From positions 5,728,118 to 5,792,117 of the forward strand of contig JAESIW010000020.1 of NCBI GenBank assembly GCA_016802295.1: 64,000 bases of DNA, in the 5' to 3' direction. Position numbers and translations under genes: made by a program. The stretch comes from Brachionus rotundiformis. Lineage: Eukaryota; Rotifera; Eurotatoria; Ploima; Brachionidae. How positions within the stretch are numbered: position 1 is the stretch's first letter; every line of letters begins with the position of its first letter. Below the pieces are notes generated by a model. It was not told the origin of the DNA and searched no databases. It saw nothing but the letters and a program-made list of their open reading frames with translations. This document shows positions 31,725 through 44,616 of the stretch, one piece after another.

Positions 31725-34700
31725 ATGAAGCAAATATCGTTCTATGTTAATGGAAATTATCATACAGGTATTGGTTAAGTTGTATAACAATTTCTTTTGG
31801 CAAAAGATTATCTTTGTTTTTTAGTAAAAGATGATTTCCCGTTGGACACATCACTTGGCTACTACATTCGAAATGTGCTGAAATTAACAGGGTAAGCCAA
31901 AGATAAAACATAAAAGACATAATTTAAATATTTGAAAAAAAATAGAACTAAAGTTTATTGTCATGAAGGTGGATGTGGATGCTGCGTAGTTCATGCTTCT
32001 GTCTCGGATCCGATTTCTGGTGAACAGAAAAACTTCTCTGTGAATTCAGTAATAATTTAGTCTTTTTTAAACACTTCTAATAAAAATAAAACTAAAATAA
32101 TTTTTTAGTGCCTCTTTCCATTGTACAGCTGTGATGGTTACAATTTTACCACAATTGAAGGTTTAGGCAACAGAACTAGTGATTTACATCCAATACAAAA
32201 ACGACTAGCTGATGCAAATGGAAGTCAATGTGGCTTTTGCAGTCCTGGTTTTGTCATGACCATGTACTCACAGCTAAAGACTAAAACTAGTCCATCTAGA
32301 GAAGAAATAGAAAATTCATTTGACGGAAATATATGTCGATGCACTGGTTACAGGGCTATTCTAGATGCTATGAAGTCATTTGCCAAAGACCAAAATCCAA
32401 TTGACATTGAAGACTTAAAATACTTAAAATGCATCAGCAAAAATAAAGCTGGTTGCAATGGAAACAGTGAGAAATTACAAACATTTCATATTAAGAAGGA
32501 TGACAAAGATTGGTATTCTCCAATTACCATGGAAGAAGTAAAAACTATTCTCAATTCTGGTTCCAAAGTAAGATTTATAAGCGGCAATACTTCAGTCGGG
32601 ATTTACAAGCGTCAAGGTCCATTCGATTGCTTCACAAATCTCAAAGATGTTAAGGAATTTAGCCAAGTCAGTGTAATTGATGACTCATTGACCATTGGTT
32701 CAAACATCACTATCACTAGATTACAGGAAATTTTTCGCCAAGTATCATCAGCGAATTCAAAATTTTCTCACTTATCAAAAATGGCAGATAATCTAAACAG
32801 ATTGGGAAACATTCATATCAGAAATGTTGCTTCATGGGCCGGAAATTTAGCAATTAAAAAAGAGCATAGAGATTTTCCATCTGATTTATTGATAATTTTT
32901 GAAATTTGTGCTGCTAGGCTTAATATTTTCAATAAAAAAAAACATTACCAGTTGAGCTTAGAAGAATTCTTAGACTCTAAGGAACTTGAAGTCAACCAAT
33001 ATTTGATTGAATCCGTATTATTTCCAGCTTTTGACCAAAATATAAAAATCAATTATACCAAAGTGAGTCCAAGATCAACCAATTCACATGCTTATATCAA
33101 TTATGGATGTAGATTTGAATTTGAAAATTCTAATTCCAAAATCCTAAAGCAAAAACCTGTCATAGTCTTCAATGGACTGAATGACCAATTTTTTCATGCT
33201 CATGAAATAGAAGAATTTCTAAATGGAAAAGACCTTTCAAGTGATCAAATATTCAAAAAATCTGTTGAATTGATTATTAAAGAGATTAATTCGAGTGGAG
33301 TTGATGAACATATTAATCCTTTAAATCCATCATCTGAGTATAGGTTAAATCTAGCAGTATCCTTATACTATAAATCAATACTGAAGATAAATAATGTGAC
33401 CAATGAGTTAAAAAGTACAATTGAAAGTGTAATTGATATCAGAACAGTTTCTAAATCTGAGCAATTATTTGCAACAAAAGCTAATTTACACCCCATAACC
33501 AAACCAATGGCAAAAATAAATGCTTATTCCCAAACATCCGGAGAAACAAAATATGTAGATGATTTATCTTTGTTGTCTAATCAGACTCATGGTGCGCTAA
33601 TTTTGAGCACAGTGGCAAACGCAAAGATAGATATAATTCAAACAGAGGAAGTGCTTAATTTGCCTGGAGTGGTCGCAGTTTATTTGGCAAAGGATATTCC
33701 GGGTGAGAATAACTTAATGCCCAAACCTTTTAATGTAGAGCCTGTTTTTGCCGATAATGAGGTTTCCTATTGTGGTCAGCCTCTTGGAGTTGTAATCGCT
33801 GAAAGCCATGAAATAGCCAAAAAAGCAGCAAGAATGGTTAAAGTAATTTATGCAAAGGTAGAAAAACCTATTCTGACAATTGAGGATGCAATCAAAGAAA
33901 ATAGCTTTCACCCAAAGCCAATTCACGATTTGTTTATTGGAGACACTCAATCGGCAATCGCTGAATCAAAGAATAAAATTAGTGGAAAGCTTTCAATTGA
34001 TTCTTCTCAGTTTAATTTTTACTTAGAGGGAATTATTTGTAATGTAGAGCCTACTGAAGATGGTTACAAGATTGAAGCAACAACTCAATGGATAGATAGC
34101 GTCCAGAGAAGTGTAGCTATGGTTTTGGGTATACCTTCTAGCACAATTGATGTACAAGTTAAGCAAATTGGTGGTGGTTTTGGTGGAAAGACAACACGAG
34201 CCAATATAATTGCTACTGCAGCTGCCTTAGGTGCTCATTATCTTAGAAGACCGGTCAAAATTCACCTTGACTTAAATGATTGCATGGTAGGCCAATTTTT
34301 GATAATTTATACTTTATTAAGCTAGTTTAAAAAAAATTTATTACTATCTTTAAATGAAAGTATTAATTTATTTTCGTTTATCGATACACACTATCATTTC
34401 TGTAATGATTGTTTCAGAATATATCATATAATAGCAAAATAAAAAAAACTTTTCATTATATAAAGTAATAAAAATTGTACTAAAAAAATTAATTATTTGA
34501 AAATTAGTTTTATTATTTTTATTATTTGTTGTTTTTATTAAAATATAAAGTTTATCAGTACCGAGCTATGACTCAGCTAATAAATTAAAAATAAATTTAA
34601 AATTAAAAAAAAAGAGTAAGATAAAAATAATTTTAATTTCAAGATAGGTCCAATTGCTGGGTTTGAAATACTTAAATTTTTCTGATATCAGTTTCTAAAG

Positions 34701-36460
34701 ATGAATTTAAATAAGGAAATTATTAGCTAAAATTGATCATTTTAAAGATTTGTAAAAATTTTCTAATGTCTTGGGTTTCTAGGATCCATTTCTTAGTTGA
34801 GTAGCAATCTTTTAACTCATTGACCATTGGTCTATATGCTAGTTTTGAGTCTTGCATAATTTATTTTTCTTGATAGTTTAAATTGATATTATATATTCTT
34901 AAAAAATAATTATTATTTATTTTTTATTCAAGGATATAATTGGTAAACGTCCAATTTGGTTTGTCAAATATTCGGTGGGTTTTGAAGATGATGGAAAGTT
35001 GAACGGAATAGACTATGATTGGTACTCTAGCCCAGGATATTCACCAAATGGTTCTTTAGCCTTTTCGTTATACAACTTTTTTGATAGCGCGTACAATTGC
35101 CCAAATTATTCAATTAGACAACATTTGGCAAAAACAAATAAAGCTGCTAGTACCGAGGTTAGATCCCCGGATGTTTTTACATGTTATACAGTTACCGAAA
35201 ATATAATTCAACATGTTGCAGATCATTTGGGTAAGGACCCTATTGAAGTGAGAGAAAGGAACTTTTTTAAAAGAGGTGAAAAAACTGCTAGTGGACATAG
35301 TCTACCTTATATAGAAATAGATAAAATTGTCGCAGAATTAAAACAAACTAGTAATTACTATAAGCGAAAAGAGGAAATAGAAAAATTTAATAATGAAAAT
35401 AAATACAAAAAAAGAGGACTATCGTTGATTCCGATGCGATATCCATTGACCTATAACCTTGGATATTATAATGCCTTGGTCGCAATTAGACACCATGATG
35501 GTTCCATATTGGTAAGTCACGGTGGAATTGAAATGGGCCAAGGTATTCATACAAAAGTTGCTCAATGTGTAGCCTATGAGTTTGGAGTACCAATTGAGAT
35601 GATTAGCATAAAAAGCACTAACAATTTGGTAAATCCAAATGTTTTATGGACTGGTGGCAGTGTTACATCTGAATTGTGTTGCCAAGTATTCATAATAAAC
35701 ATTTATAAGATCACTTTTAAAGTATTTTTTTTCTTTAGAGCGTAATAGGTGCTTGTAATATACTAAAAGAAAGACTAAACCCCATCAGACATCAAATGCC
35801 AGAAAATTATACATGGGCACAACTAATTGAGAAAGCTTTTTCCCTTAATACAGACTTATCTGCAATGTATTTACAAAGAGCAGGAGAGTTCGAAGATATA
35901 ATGACTTATGATATTGACGCTGCGGCATGCACTGAAGCTTTGGTGGATACACTAACTGGAGAAACACAAATTCTGAGAACTGAAATCTTATATGATTGTG
36001 GTCAAACGTATATTTAAAGAATAATTAAAAATAAAATAGATTTTAAATATTTCGGTTTAGGATGAATGGTTTAATTGATGTTGGACAAGCCGAAGGTGGT
36101 TTTATGATGGGTTTAGGTTATATGATGCTCGAAAAAGCTGTATTCGATCCAGAAACTGGAAAATGTATCAATAATGGAACTTGGGAGTACAAACCGCCTA
36201 TGGCCAAAGATGTACCAATGGATTTTAGAATTAAATTTGTAGAGAATAAACCAAATCCTTTAGGTGTTCTTGGTAGCAAAGCAACTGGTGAGCCACCACT
36301 CATTTTAAGCAATTCTGTCTTATTCGCTATTCGAGCAGCTATTGAAGCTTCACGCAAAGATCACGGTGTGAACGGACATTTTAAATTAGATTTACCAGCA
36401 ACTATTGATAAAGTTCAAGAAGCTTGTTTGGTTAATCTTAAAGAATTGAGCATAAGCTAA
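31725..36460 (+). CDS. Molybdo-flavoenzyme, aldehyde oxidase/xanthine dehydrogenase family
   Basis: Cytosolic Mo-pterin hydroxylase. Seven exons (31725-31767, 31825-31891, 31946-32048, 32109-34286, 34933-35685, 35739-36007, 36061-36460) join in phase to 1270 residues, close to the usual ~1300. Two 2Fe-2S domains are present: CHEGGCGCC plus the later Cys, and QCGFCSPG...GNICRCTGYR. The FAD domain has RFISGNTSVG and IRNVASWAGNL. The Mo domain has QIGGGFGGKT, GGIEMGQGIHTKV and the catalytic-Glu region GEPPLILSNSVLFAI. The NAD-loop residues typical of xanthine dehydrogenase are not seen. The substrate-side segment reads ASTEVRSPDVF rather than AFRGFGGPQ, so aldehyde oxidase-like is the better label. 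Intron 4 is 646 bp, the rest under 70 bp. Confidence 0.92.
34287..34932. other. Long intron 4 of the aldehyde oxidase-like gene
   Basis: AT-rich with GT and AG ends. No inverted repeats, RNA gene or open frame of interest recognised inside. Confidence 0.5.
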
Positions 36461-37216
36461 TTTTTAAAACGTTTTAGGAAAAAATTAGGTGAATCATTAA
36501 TTTTATTCTAGTTATTAAAACTTAACCTTTTAGACAATAAAGATTTATAAATTTTTTTTTAATTTCTGTCAGTCAAATCAAAATTAAATTTTGTTAAAGA
36601 TAAAATGAAAAAGAATTAAAAGTTAAGTAAAAAGCGGGTCTAAGTCGATTTTGTAGCCATAAAAAGTCTAAAATAAAAATTTTTTTAAAAATTTATTTAT
36701 CTATGTGATCTTGAATGATATATCTTCATAAAATCTTTCACATTCTGAAGACTTAAGGTTTTTTTGTTTCTAAAAACTTTCTTGACTGTTTTTGAAATTT
36801 TCAGAAAAAAACTCGATCTGGATTTGGAATGATCATTTAAATTTTTACTTAATCCTTCTTCATTATTATCGGTTTCCAACATCTATTTCAATAGACTTTT
36901 GCCAATTTTCCTACGATTTAAACATACAAAAACAGAACTAAGAAAATTTTCTGAATTTAAACTATACTCAGCTCTTTTCAACATTCCATTTAATTAAAAA
37001 TAAATTTTAAAATATTTTAATTAATTTTAATTCTTTAATAACTATTTTAAGAAAAAAACATTTTCTAAGCATCATTTATGCCAAGCTTTGCTTTCTATCA
37101 TTAAAATAAGAGAAATCCTTTTTACAAATATGTTTTAAAGCTTATTTTAAACAAGATAGTTGTCTAATTTTGTATATTTTGCTAAAAGCATTAAAGTTTA
37201 AAAAATTGAAAAACAA
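36461..37216. other. Intergenic region with one weak minus-strand open frame
   Basis: Between the oxidase and the tan-like gene. A minus-strand frame of 61 codons (36882-36697, Lys/Ser-rich, SKSRSSFFLKISKTVKKVF) has no recognisable homology or splice context. It may be chance. Confidence 0.3.
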
Positions 37217-38860
37217 ATGAACAAAAGAGACGATATTCCATATTTTGAATGTCACGGAAATCATTACCAATGTGGTTTTGCGATTGTATAATATCCTGGT
37301 ACCCTGGTCTAATTTTAATCTAAGTTTTTTGAAGGGTAAACGTTTCGAAACAAATATAAGTGAATACTTAGAAAAGTTCCAAGAATTCAAAAATTATCTA
37401 TTGCCAAGCTTAGATACTGAAGAAGGAAAATCTGTAATTAGACTCAACATGTTATGTATACTTAAATCAAATCTTGAATACATTTCAGATGATTGAAACC
37501 TTTGTATCTATTACTAACCAAAAATTTCCTTGGTATATTGACGAGATGAAGGGTATTGCTGATGGATCTGGTCTTCCTTTTGAATATGTAACTTATGCTA
37601 TGACTATTGAGTTAAAAAAGATAGTTATTTCTAAAAAAAATAAAGATTTTAGTTTTAAATTTTCGTGTTGAAATGCTTTGCATTACCAAGAATAAAAATG
37701 ATGTTCTGGTAATGGAAGAAAAAGAATTCGAGGAAATAATGGAATGTTCTGATTTTTGTTTGAATAACCAAGATTATGTAATTCTAAATATAATCAAAAT
37801 AGATTTTATACTGAAATTATTTAAAGAAATTGATTTTGCACAATGAAGATACTTCAATAGCAGTTTATAACACCGGATATGTTGTCTCATGTGAAATAAA
37901 TCCTGACAATCAAAATTGTCCTAAAGAAAAATTCACTTGTTTCTGTTATCCTGGTCATTTACCAGGAAACGCATTCGCGTTCAACTCTAGTGGTTTTACT
38001 TTTTCTGTTGACGCTCTTGTTCCTCATCAAATTGCCCTTAGAAGATTTCGTAACTTTATTTATATTTTTTTATAAAAATTAAAGTAAAAAAAAGTTAATT
38101 TAGCTAGACAAATTGTAAGTAGAGCAATGCTTTCAGCCAGAAATTTGACTGATTTGGAAAACATATTATTGAATACACCAATTGCTTATGGATTTTGGTA
38201 GATATTGGTTTTTTTTATAATCTAGTTAAATAATGTCCTCAAGTTTAAATCTTGGATATTATGGAGAGAATTGGTCGGATATAAAAACAGAGTGGAATAG
38301 CGAATACAACCAAGAAGAGCTAACAATTCCATTTCAAAATGTACAACCAGTTATGTGGAACTATGAACTTGGACCAAATTTAGAATCAAACAAAACAAGC
38401 CAAGTTTCTAAACATTGCATAATTCCATCTTTGGAAGCGACATATTTGTCATCGTATTACTCAGTGGGCTGTTGTTATCATTTTAACCAGTTAGAACATT
38501 TTTAATTAATTAATAATTTATACTTTTGAGTTTATTTAAGTTATGAAAGAATACCATTGAAACAGTGTGTGGTAAATAGCTCTAGACACAGAAAAGCTAG
38601 AGCTGACCAAATGGAACGGCCTCGGACTTTAGAGGATTTGCTTAAATTCGCTTTTGATGACAAGAATGAAAGGTACCCAATCTACAGATCTAAAGAGGAT
38701 TATTCTGTTCAATGTGTAGCTACAGGCATGTATGTGTTTAAAAATAAAATAAAATTTTATTTCAATTTTTTTAGCTCTTTTCGATTTGAATTTAAAAAGG
38801 CTTTGTATTTATGATGGAAGAATCTCCAAAGAAAACCCCATTATAATTTTACCTTTTTAA
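37217..38860 (+). CDS. tan-like C45 family amidohydrolase (isopenicillin N acyltransferase fold)
   Basis: N-terminal-nucleophile hydrolase related to Drosophila tan, which splits beta-alanyl-dopamine and carcinine, and to fungal acyl-CoA:6-APA acyltransferase. Nine exons (37217-37285, 37335-37433, 37489-37587, 37646-37777, 37827-38049, 38104-38197, 38244-38489, 38541-38725, 38775-38860) join in phase to 410 residues; fly tan has 387. Family signs: YFECHGNHYQCGFAIGKRF, EMKGIADGSGLPFEYI, LNFR.EM, the probable self-cleavage site before Cys in MECSDF, LILHNED, HLPGNAFAFNSSGFTFSVDA, the HFNHYER segment and TALFDLNLKRLCIYDG. The last intron starts with GC rather than GT. The substrate in this animal is unknown; amine or neurotransmitter recycling is the family's known role in insects. 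Confidence 0.88.
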
Positions 38861-39934
38861 AAAAGTACAAAATTAAGAATCTAAATTAAATTAAAATCTA
38901 TCTATTTTTTTTAATTTTTATTCTATTTTTTGGTTCATTTATTAAAATTTAAGCAAGTCCAACTTAATTTAGAACAGTTATAATGTTTTATTTGTTGAAA
39001 AGATAAAGAATTCATTATATAAGATATTAAACGATACAAATATGCAAGAATATCGAATATGGATCATTTATTAACATTCCAGAAAAGGAATTTTCATGTA
39101 CAGTGTTTTCACGAAATTTAGTCCGATTCTTGATCCATTCCTGGAAATTTGCACATGGAAGATTAATTTTGAATTATTCTTAGATAATTCCTGGCAATTA
39201 TTTAAAAATGATCATATTTTAGAATTAATAACGAAAAAAAACACCCATAACTTTCAATAAAATAAACCGTTAATATCAAGGATTTATTTAACTTATTTAA
39301 AAAAGAACTATCTTATTTTTAAAATATTTTTTTATTAATTAATTTTAATTATTTGCAATCCACCTAATTTTACCTTTGTCGATGTAATTTCGATTTTGTA
39401 CAGATAGAGATAAGATCGTAAAAAAATCTTAAAAACTTTGAAAATCTTATATAAAAAATCATTGAAATTTTATAAAGAACACATTCAATATCTTATTTTT
39501 TCTAATTTATATCAAAGAGATAATAAAGTATGGACAATCAATATATAATTCAATTTATTTTAGAGTTTTCTTTCATAATTTAACTTACAAAAATTAAAAT
39601 TATGAAATTTTGCACAAAGAATATGAAAATATGAAAATATAAAAATAAGATTATTTTTGTATCACTGAAAAAAGACAGATAAAATTTTAAAAAATACAAA
39701 AATTTAATAGGACCCAACGTAATTTATTGTCTACAAATTGATCATAAGATGTTCATTGAAGAAGTTGTCTTGGCTATTAACGAAATCGTTTAAATAGCAT
39801 CAAAAATAACACTTTATTAAAAAATATATTTTTACTTTTGGAATTTGTTATTGTTATTTAATTCGACAAATAATTTTATGATTTATTATTTTTAAGTTTT
39901 ATTTATAAAAAAATAAAGACAAAAAAATTTTATA
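38861..39934. other. AT-rich intergenic region, nothing recognised
   Basis: No supported gene between the tan-like gene and IARS2. Confidence 0.4.
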
Positions 39935-42900
39935 ATGTTATTATTCAAAGTATACAAAAAGTTAATTTATAAAAAAAATTATTTTAGAAATTATTTTAAA
40001 ATGTTAAATCATTTTTCAAATATAAATCGTAGAACTCTTCTCTTAATAAAAAATTTAACTGGCCAAGTAAATAGATATAAAAATGACTATTCAAAGACCC
40101 TTAACCTGCCCAATAGTGGAAAATTTGAGCTTTCAATGAAGAAAATATGTGAAAATGAAAACAAAATAAAAAAGGTTCAAATTGTTTAAGAATTGTAGAG
40201 AAAAATTAACTTTTGATCAAACAGATTGCTGGATTTGATACATTATACGATTGGCAGGCAAAAAATAGATCCAATCGTCCCCTATTTACTCTGCATGATG
40301 GACCTCCGTATGCTAATGGAGACATTCACATTGGCCACATGGTCAACAAGGTAGATTTAATCGTTTTAAAAATTGTCATTCATTTTTATTGTTAGGTTAT
40401 AAAAGACATTTATTCACGTTTTAAATTATTATCAGGCTATCAAGTAAATTATATACCTGGTTGGGACTGTCATGGTTTGCCAATAGAACTTAATGCAATT
40501 AAAAATTTAAAAAAAAAAACAAAAAAAAGCCAAAAAAAGGATATTTCACTAAACAATGCTGATCCTTTAGGGATAAGAGATTTTGCTAGAAATTATGCTG
40601 ACTCATGTATAAATATCCAAATGGAATCTTTTAAGCAAATGAATCTTATGGCAGATTGGTCAAAAATTTATCGTACCATAGATCCTAATTTTATGTGCAA
40701 AGAGCTCGATTTATTCTATTCTCTTTATGAGAATAAACTAATATACCGTGATTATATGCCAGTTTATTGGTCTATTTCGTCCCAAACCGCTCTTGCTGAA
40801 TTTGAGCTAGAGTACAATTCAGAACATAAAAGCAATGCTTTGTATGTTTCCTATGAACTTGTGGATTACTCTTCTGAAATTAGAAAATTTCTGAGTAATT
40901 ATTTTTTCATTTAATTTTTTTTTGTATGATTTAAAGACTATAATTAAAAAAATTAATAATTTAAATTAAAATTAAATTATAGTTTTTATTAAGATTGAAA
41001 TCCTAGAAAATTATTAAATTTGTCTAAAAGTTAATTGTAGATCTTAAATTTGTTTTGTTTGTTGAGTTTATTTTTTGTTAAATTAAAATTAAATTTGTTA
41101 AAATATAGATTTTTAAAAAAAAAATCTGAATATTTATTTTCCTTATTAAACGATTTTATTGAAGACCCAAGTCAAAAATTGTATGCACCTATTTGGACTA
41201 CCACTCCATGGAGTTTACCATGTAATAAAGCAATAGCGTTCAATCCGTTAATGAAATATAGTTTGCTCAGCGTAAACAGCTCTCAAATTTTTATTATTCA
41301 GTCAGATTTGGTTAATCATGTAAAAGACAATGTTCCATTTTTTCGAAATTCACATCAAATAGATACACAATTTGAAGGCAAAGTTCTGTCTGGATCATTT
41401 TATAAGAGTTCTTTTAGTGAAAGCCCTTCAGTTCTGTTGCCAATGCTCCCAAGTGACCATGTCGGCTCAAAACAAGGCACTGGCTTGGTTCACATTGCAC
41501 CTGCTTTGGGACAAGATGATTTCAAAATAGCCTTGAAGCACAATTTAGCCACAAATTGCGTAATTGATGAAATAGGTCGATATACTGATGATGACGTTAT
41601 TCTTAACAAATTTGGTCTCAATGGTAAGCTTGCCTTGGACAAAGACACAACTTCCCGTATTAAAGAAATACTGGGAGACTCGATCTTAGGCGAACATGAC
41701 CATATTCACTCTTATCCATACGATTGGCGAACTAAAAAACCATGCATTATTCGTTCATCGATGCAATGGTTCATAGATACAAATACCTTAAAAGAGAAGG
41801 CTTTAGAAATTCTAAAAGATGTTAAAATAAGACCAAACAATGTTTCAAATTCCATGGTAGCAACTTTATCTTCGCGGCCTTATTGGTGCATTTCAAGACA
41901 AAGATCATGGGGTCTTCCAATTCCGTGTTTGTATGACCCTAGTGATAAAGATAAAAAATATCCCATAATCGACAAAAATCTAATCAATCAAGTTAAAAAT
42001 CTAATTATCCAAGAAGGTAACGTTGATTTCTGGTGGTCTGATAAACATGATAAAAATATACTCGAATCAATGAAGACAAGTACTAATTTATTAAAATCAA
42101 AAGATATTTTCGATATTTGGTTCGACAGTGGAAGTTCATTTAATTCTGTTCTAATTGACCAAAAAACAGCTGATCTGTATTGTGAGGGCGTTGACCAATT
42201 TTCTGGTTGGTTTCAGGCATCTTTGTTGCTCAGTGTTGCTCTAAACGAGAAAACTCCTTACAAAAGCTTGTTGGTTCATGGTTTTGTTGTTGACGAACAG
42301 AATAGAAAAATGTCCAAGTCTATAGGCAATGTGGTTGAGCCTTTACAAGCAATCAAAGGTATACCAAATAAGCTACCTCAGGCTGGCCTTGATTCTCTCA
42401 GATTTTGGATCGCACATGAACACCACAAGCCTCAAATTCAGATCGGAGCCCAAATAATAGAAAAGTTTATCAAAAGAGTGTTCGAAATTAGATCTATTTT
42501 AAGATTTTTAGTTGGTAATCTGTATGATTTTAAGCCAACTGATTTGGTAGTCTATGACCACATGTGGCCAATTGACAAGTATATCCTTGCCAAATTGGAC
42601 AATCTTAGTGAATTGGTTTACCAAAATTATGAAGACATGAATCTCAGCAAATCTATTAATTTAGTAGAAAATTATTTATTGAGTCAAATAAGCAGTTTTT
42701 ACATAAAATCAACTAAAGATAGATTATATTGTGAAAAAAATGATTCAATAGAAAGGCGCAGTGCCCAGACTGCTATTTATTATTTATTGAGTAAATTGTT
42801 GGTCATGATTGGACCTGTTATGCCACATTTGGCCGAAGAGGCTTATCATTTTTCCATTTTAAGCAATAATGACCAAAATTCTTCGTTATTTCGAAGTAAT

Positions 42901-43290
42901 TTTGGCTTTGAATGCGACAAAGAGTGGAAAAATGGCCATATTCTGGAGCTTTTTGACCAAATCGATTTTCTTAGAGGCCGGTTTTTTGAACTAATTCAAT
43001 CAGAAAATGCAGCCATGTACGAAATATTATTAGATTGTGATCCTTCTAGCTTTATGAGATTAGAGAATATTAAAAAAATATATGGTTCCTATAATTGGCT
43101 TACGGAATGCTTCGGAAGTGCTGACGTCAATGTTAATCTTGACAAAAACCAATCATTGGAACCCTCAAATTTTTCAATAAATCTAAATGTTAAAAAAGTA
43201 GACAAATTTGCATGTGCTAGGTGCAGAAGATTTAGTTGTAATAAACATGGCGAATTATGCATCAGATGTCAGCAAATTTTAAATTTTTAG
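39935..43290 (+). CDS. IARS2: Mitochondrial isoleucyl-tRNA synthetase
   Basis: Class I synthetase charging tRNA-Ile in mitochondria. Exons: 39935-40174, 40225-40350, 40396 to about 40894, and a last exon from about 41108 (or 41042) to 43290. The third/fourth exon junction does not join in phase with the sites I can see, so a microexon or a different site is likely there. The start is either the first ATG or the one at about 40001 (MLNHFSNINRR), which looks like a mitochondrial presequence. Signatures: LHDGPPYANGDIHIGHMVNK with HIGH, YIPGWDCHGLPIE, IWTTTPWSLPCNKAIAF, SYPYDWRTKKP, RPYWCISRQRSWG.PIP, WFDSGSSF and RKMSKSIGNV with KMSKS. A C-terminal CARC...CIRC zinc finger is typical of the bacterial/mitochondrial type. 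Confidence 0.93.
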
Positions 43291-44616
43291 ATTATTTAAA
43301 ATAAAAATATATTGAAATTCTTTTGTTTAGCAGTTCATAGAAATAATTAATTTATAATTTGATATAGTCATACTAAACTAGAACACTTTTTATGATTTAG
43401 TGATCGATTTTTCTGAAAAATATTTATTTACTAATTTATGTAATTCATTTAAATAGTAAAATAATTTAATAAAATTGTCTGTAGACGACATTTTGATATA
43501 TAAAATGAAAAACAAAAATTTTGTCATCAATAAGTGTTCAACATTGAAATTTAAAACAAAATATAAAGAATTTTTATAATGTCGGAAAGCTACTTTTTGG
43601 GTTTTCGTTTGGTGGGATTATCCACCGTAGCTTATTATTATTGTTATTATTAAGTCTTTAAAATTACTTTATCATATGTTATTTTTTCGGATTAATGATA
43701 TTACATATTCAGGAGAGTAACCACAGAAATAAAAGATGTAAGCTGATTATAAAAGAAACATAAAAATTTTTAAAATGACAATTTCAATGTAATCTTATTT
43801 GGATTATATTCAAGGATTTTGAGTCATTATCAATCAGAAATATGTTTATTTTTCGTCTCTTATTTCATTTGAAAATAAATTTTATTATGTTTAAACCTCT
43901 GTATGGTTAGAATAACACCTTAGTCATTAAAATTATTTTTATCTTAATTTAAATCCTTTAAAAATTGTTCCTTCATTTAAATAATAAATTAGCTGAACTA
44001 AAATATCTTTAAATACAAAATCAAAAGTTAAAATAAAGGTTTCTAAAAAGTTAAATTATTTTATCATTTAGCATATCTTAATTTGTAAAAAATTAATCAC
44101 TCATATATTCTCATTTAGCTCAATTAATTTTAATTTTTAAACAATATTTTCCAAATATTTAACTAACAATTAATATTAAATATTTATCTCTAAGTTATAT
44201 ACAAAGCATTAATAGAACGGATTAAAATCCAATTTTTTTCTTTATTTAATTGCATAATTAAAGCAATTCGGCTCAAAAATATTTTATTATTCTATTTTAT
44301 AAAATTATTAATTACTCTTTATTTCAAATTGATTTTTAAAGTATTAATTTTGCTCGAGCCAAGATTAAATAATATTTAAGCAATAAAAAATTTTTATTAA
44401 TAATAAGTTTAAAAATAAACTTTTTTAATATAGACAACAAATCTTGTATTTATTAAAGCTAGTTTATTTACTTTATTAAAATAACAACCTTTTATGGTTT
44501 CCTTTTCTACCAAGTTCTTAATAAGCCGATGCATTCTTTTTTATAATAAATATTTTTATGAGACTTGAATCATTAATTTTTAAATCAAATCATATTTCTA
44601 AAAAGCAAAATTTTTC
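43291..44616. other. AT-rich intergenic region
   Basis: No gene seen. A compact hairpin lies at 43587-43633: AAGCTAC pairs with GTAGCTT, and GGTGG pairs with CCACC inside. Its meaning is unknown. Confidence 0.4.

Noticed and set aside
36697..36882. 61-codon minus-strand frame between the oxidase and tan-like genes
   Set aside because: No homology, no splice partners and a length expected by chance in AT-rich DNA.
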